A stretch of 64,000 nt of DNA from Prorocentrum cordatum (lineage: Eukaryota > Sar > Dinophyceae > Prorocentrales > Prorocentraceae). The notes beneath the pieces are model-generated. The model had not been told where the DNA came from, searched no databases, and was given only the letters and a program-made list of their open reading frames with translations. The DNA is taken from positions 335,436 to 399,435 of the forward strand of contig CAUYUJ010020516.1 in assembly GCA_963575745.1 (NCBI GenBank), written 5' to 3'. A program made the translations under genes and the position numbers. Shown here piece by piece: positions 63,900 to 64,000 of the stretch (position 1 is its first letter; each line of letters starts with the position of its first letter).

Positions 63900-64000
63900 C
63901 CCGGCAGCCTTGACGCGGCCGATGTTCTCGAAGGTCGCTCTGGAAGCATAATGAAAAAGCAGATTTCCAGGTCGGTCTTGTCTGCTGCAGAAAGCTCGGG

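Overview
The window reads as nuclear DNA of a dinoflagellate, possibly Prorocentrum-like; the species cannot be fixed from sequence alone. The evidence is GC-rich DNA with few genes, huge amounts of simple and tandem repeat, short introns of about 200 nt rich in CT, and degenerate copies of the dinoflagellate trans-spliced leader (DinoSL) just upstream of several start codons. No rRNA, tRNA, CRISPR, prokaryotic operon or viral gene was recognised.

Every gene or exon I can support is on the + strand, which fits the one-directional gene order known in dinoflagellates. The best supported are: a Cys/His-rich protein with an acidic middle and an RG-rich tail (4601-6156, one intron); a spliced gene resembling Tnp2/Plavaka/KDZ-type DDE transposases (9634-12374, at least three exons, damaged or unresolved near 12.0 kb); an orphan protein with a Gly-rich linker (18628-19755); a Lys/Ala-rich small protein (22153-22765, two exons proposed); and a protein ending in a binuclear zinc finger (35255-36097). 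Isolated probable exons lie at 531-896, 6792-6869, 19960-20090 and 24860-25009, with weaker ones at 1142-1197, 13495-13568, 16838-17041, 17547-17627 and 63621-63899.

Layout. 0-25 kb holds nearly all genes, set between two direct copies of a 1.8-2.0 kb repeat (family Q, 2087 and 20099). Nested inside are inverted copies of a roughly 0.9 kb repeat (family B, 8641 and 15331) on either side of the transposase-like gene, and copies of repeat A (7336 and 14240, with a third at 47047). 25-35 kb and 43-63 kb are mostly dispersed repeats and small foldback/MITE-like elements, interrupted by GGA/CCT tracts and by degenerate arrays with a 10-11 bp period. 35-37 kb holds the zinc-finger gene between blocks of a 100 bp satellite. 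40-42 kb holds degenerate trinucleotide and 42 bp minisatellite arrays.

The most interesting signals are these: (i) relict DinoSL sequence in front of several genes, including the transposase-like gene, implying that mRNA was copied back into the genome; (ii) unrelated repeat families that share a period near 10-11 bp or simple multiples of it, the DNA helical repeat; (iii) several apparently undescribed small terminal-inverted-repeat families, one of which caps a purine microsatellite core. Nothing indicates that the genes act in one pathway. Similarity statements come from reading by eye, and no database search was possible.
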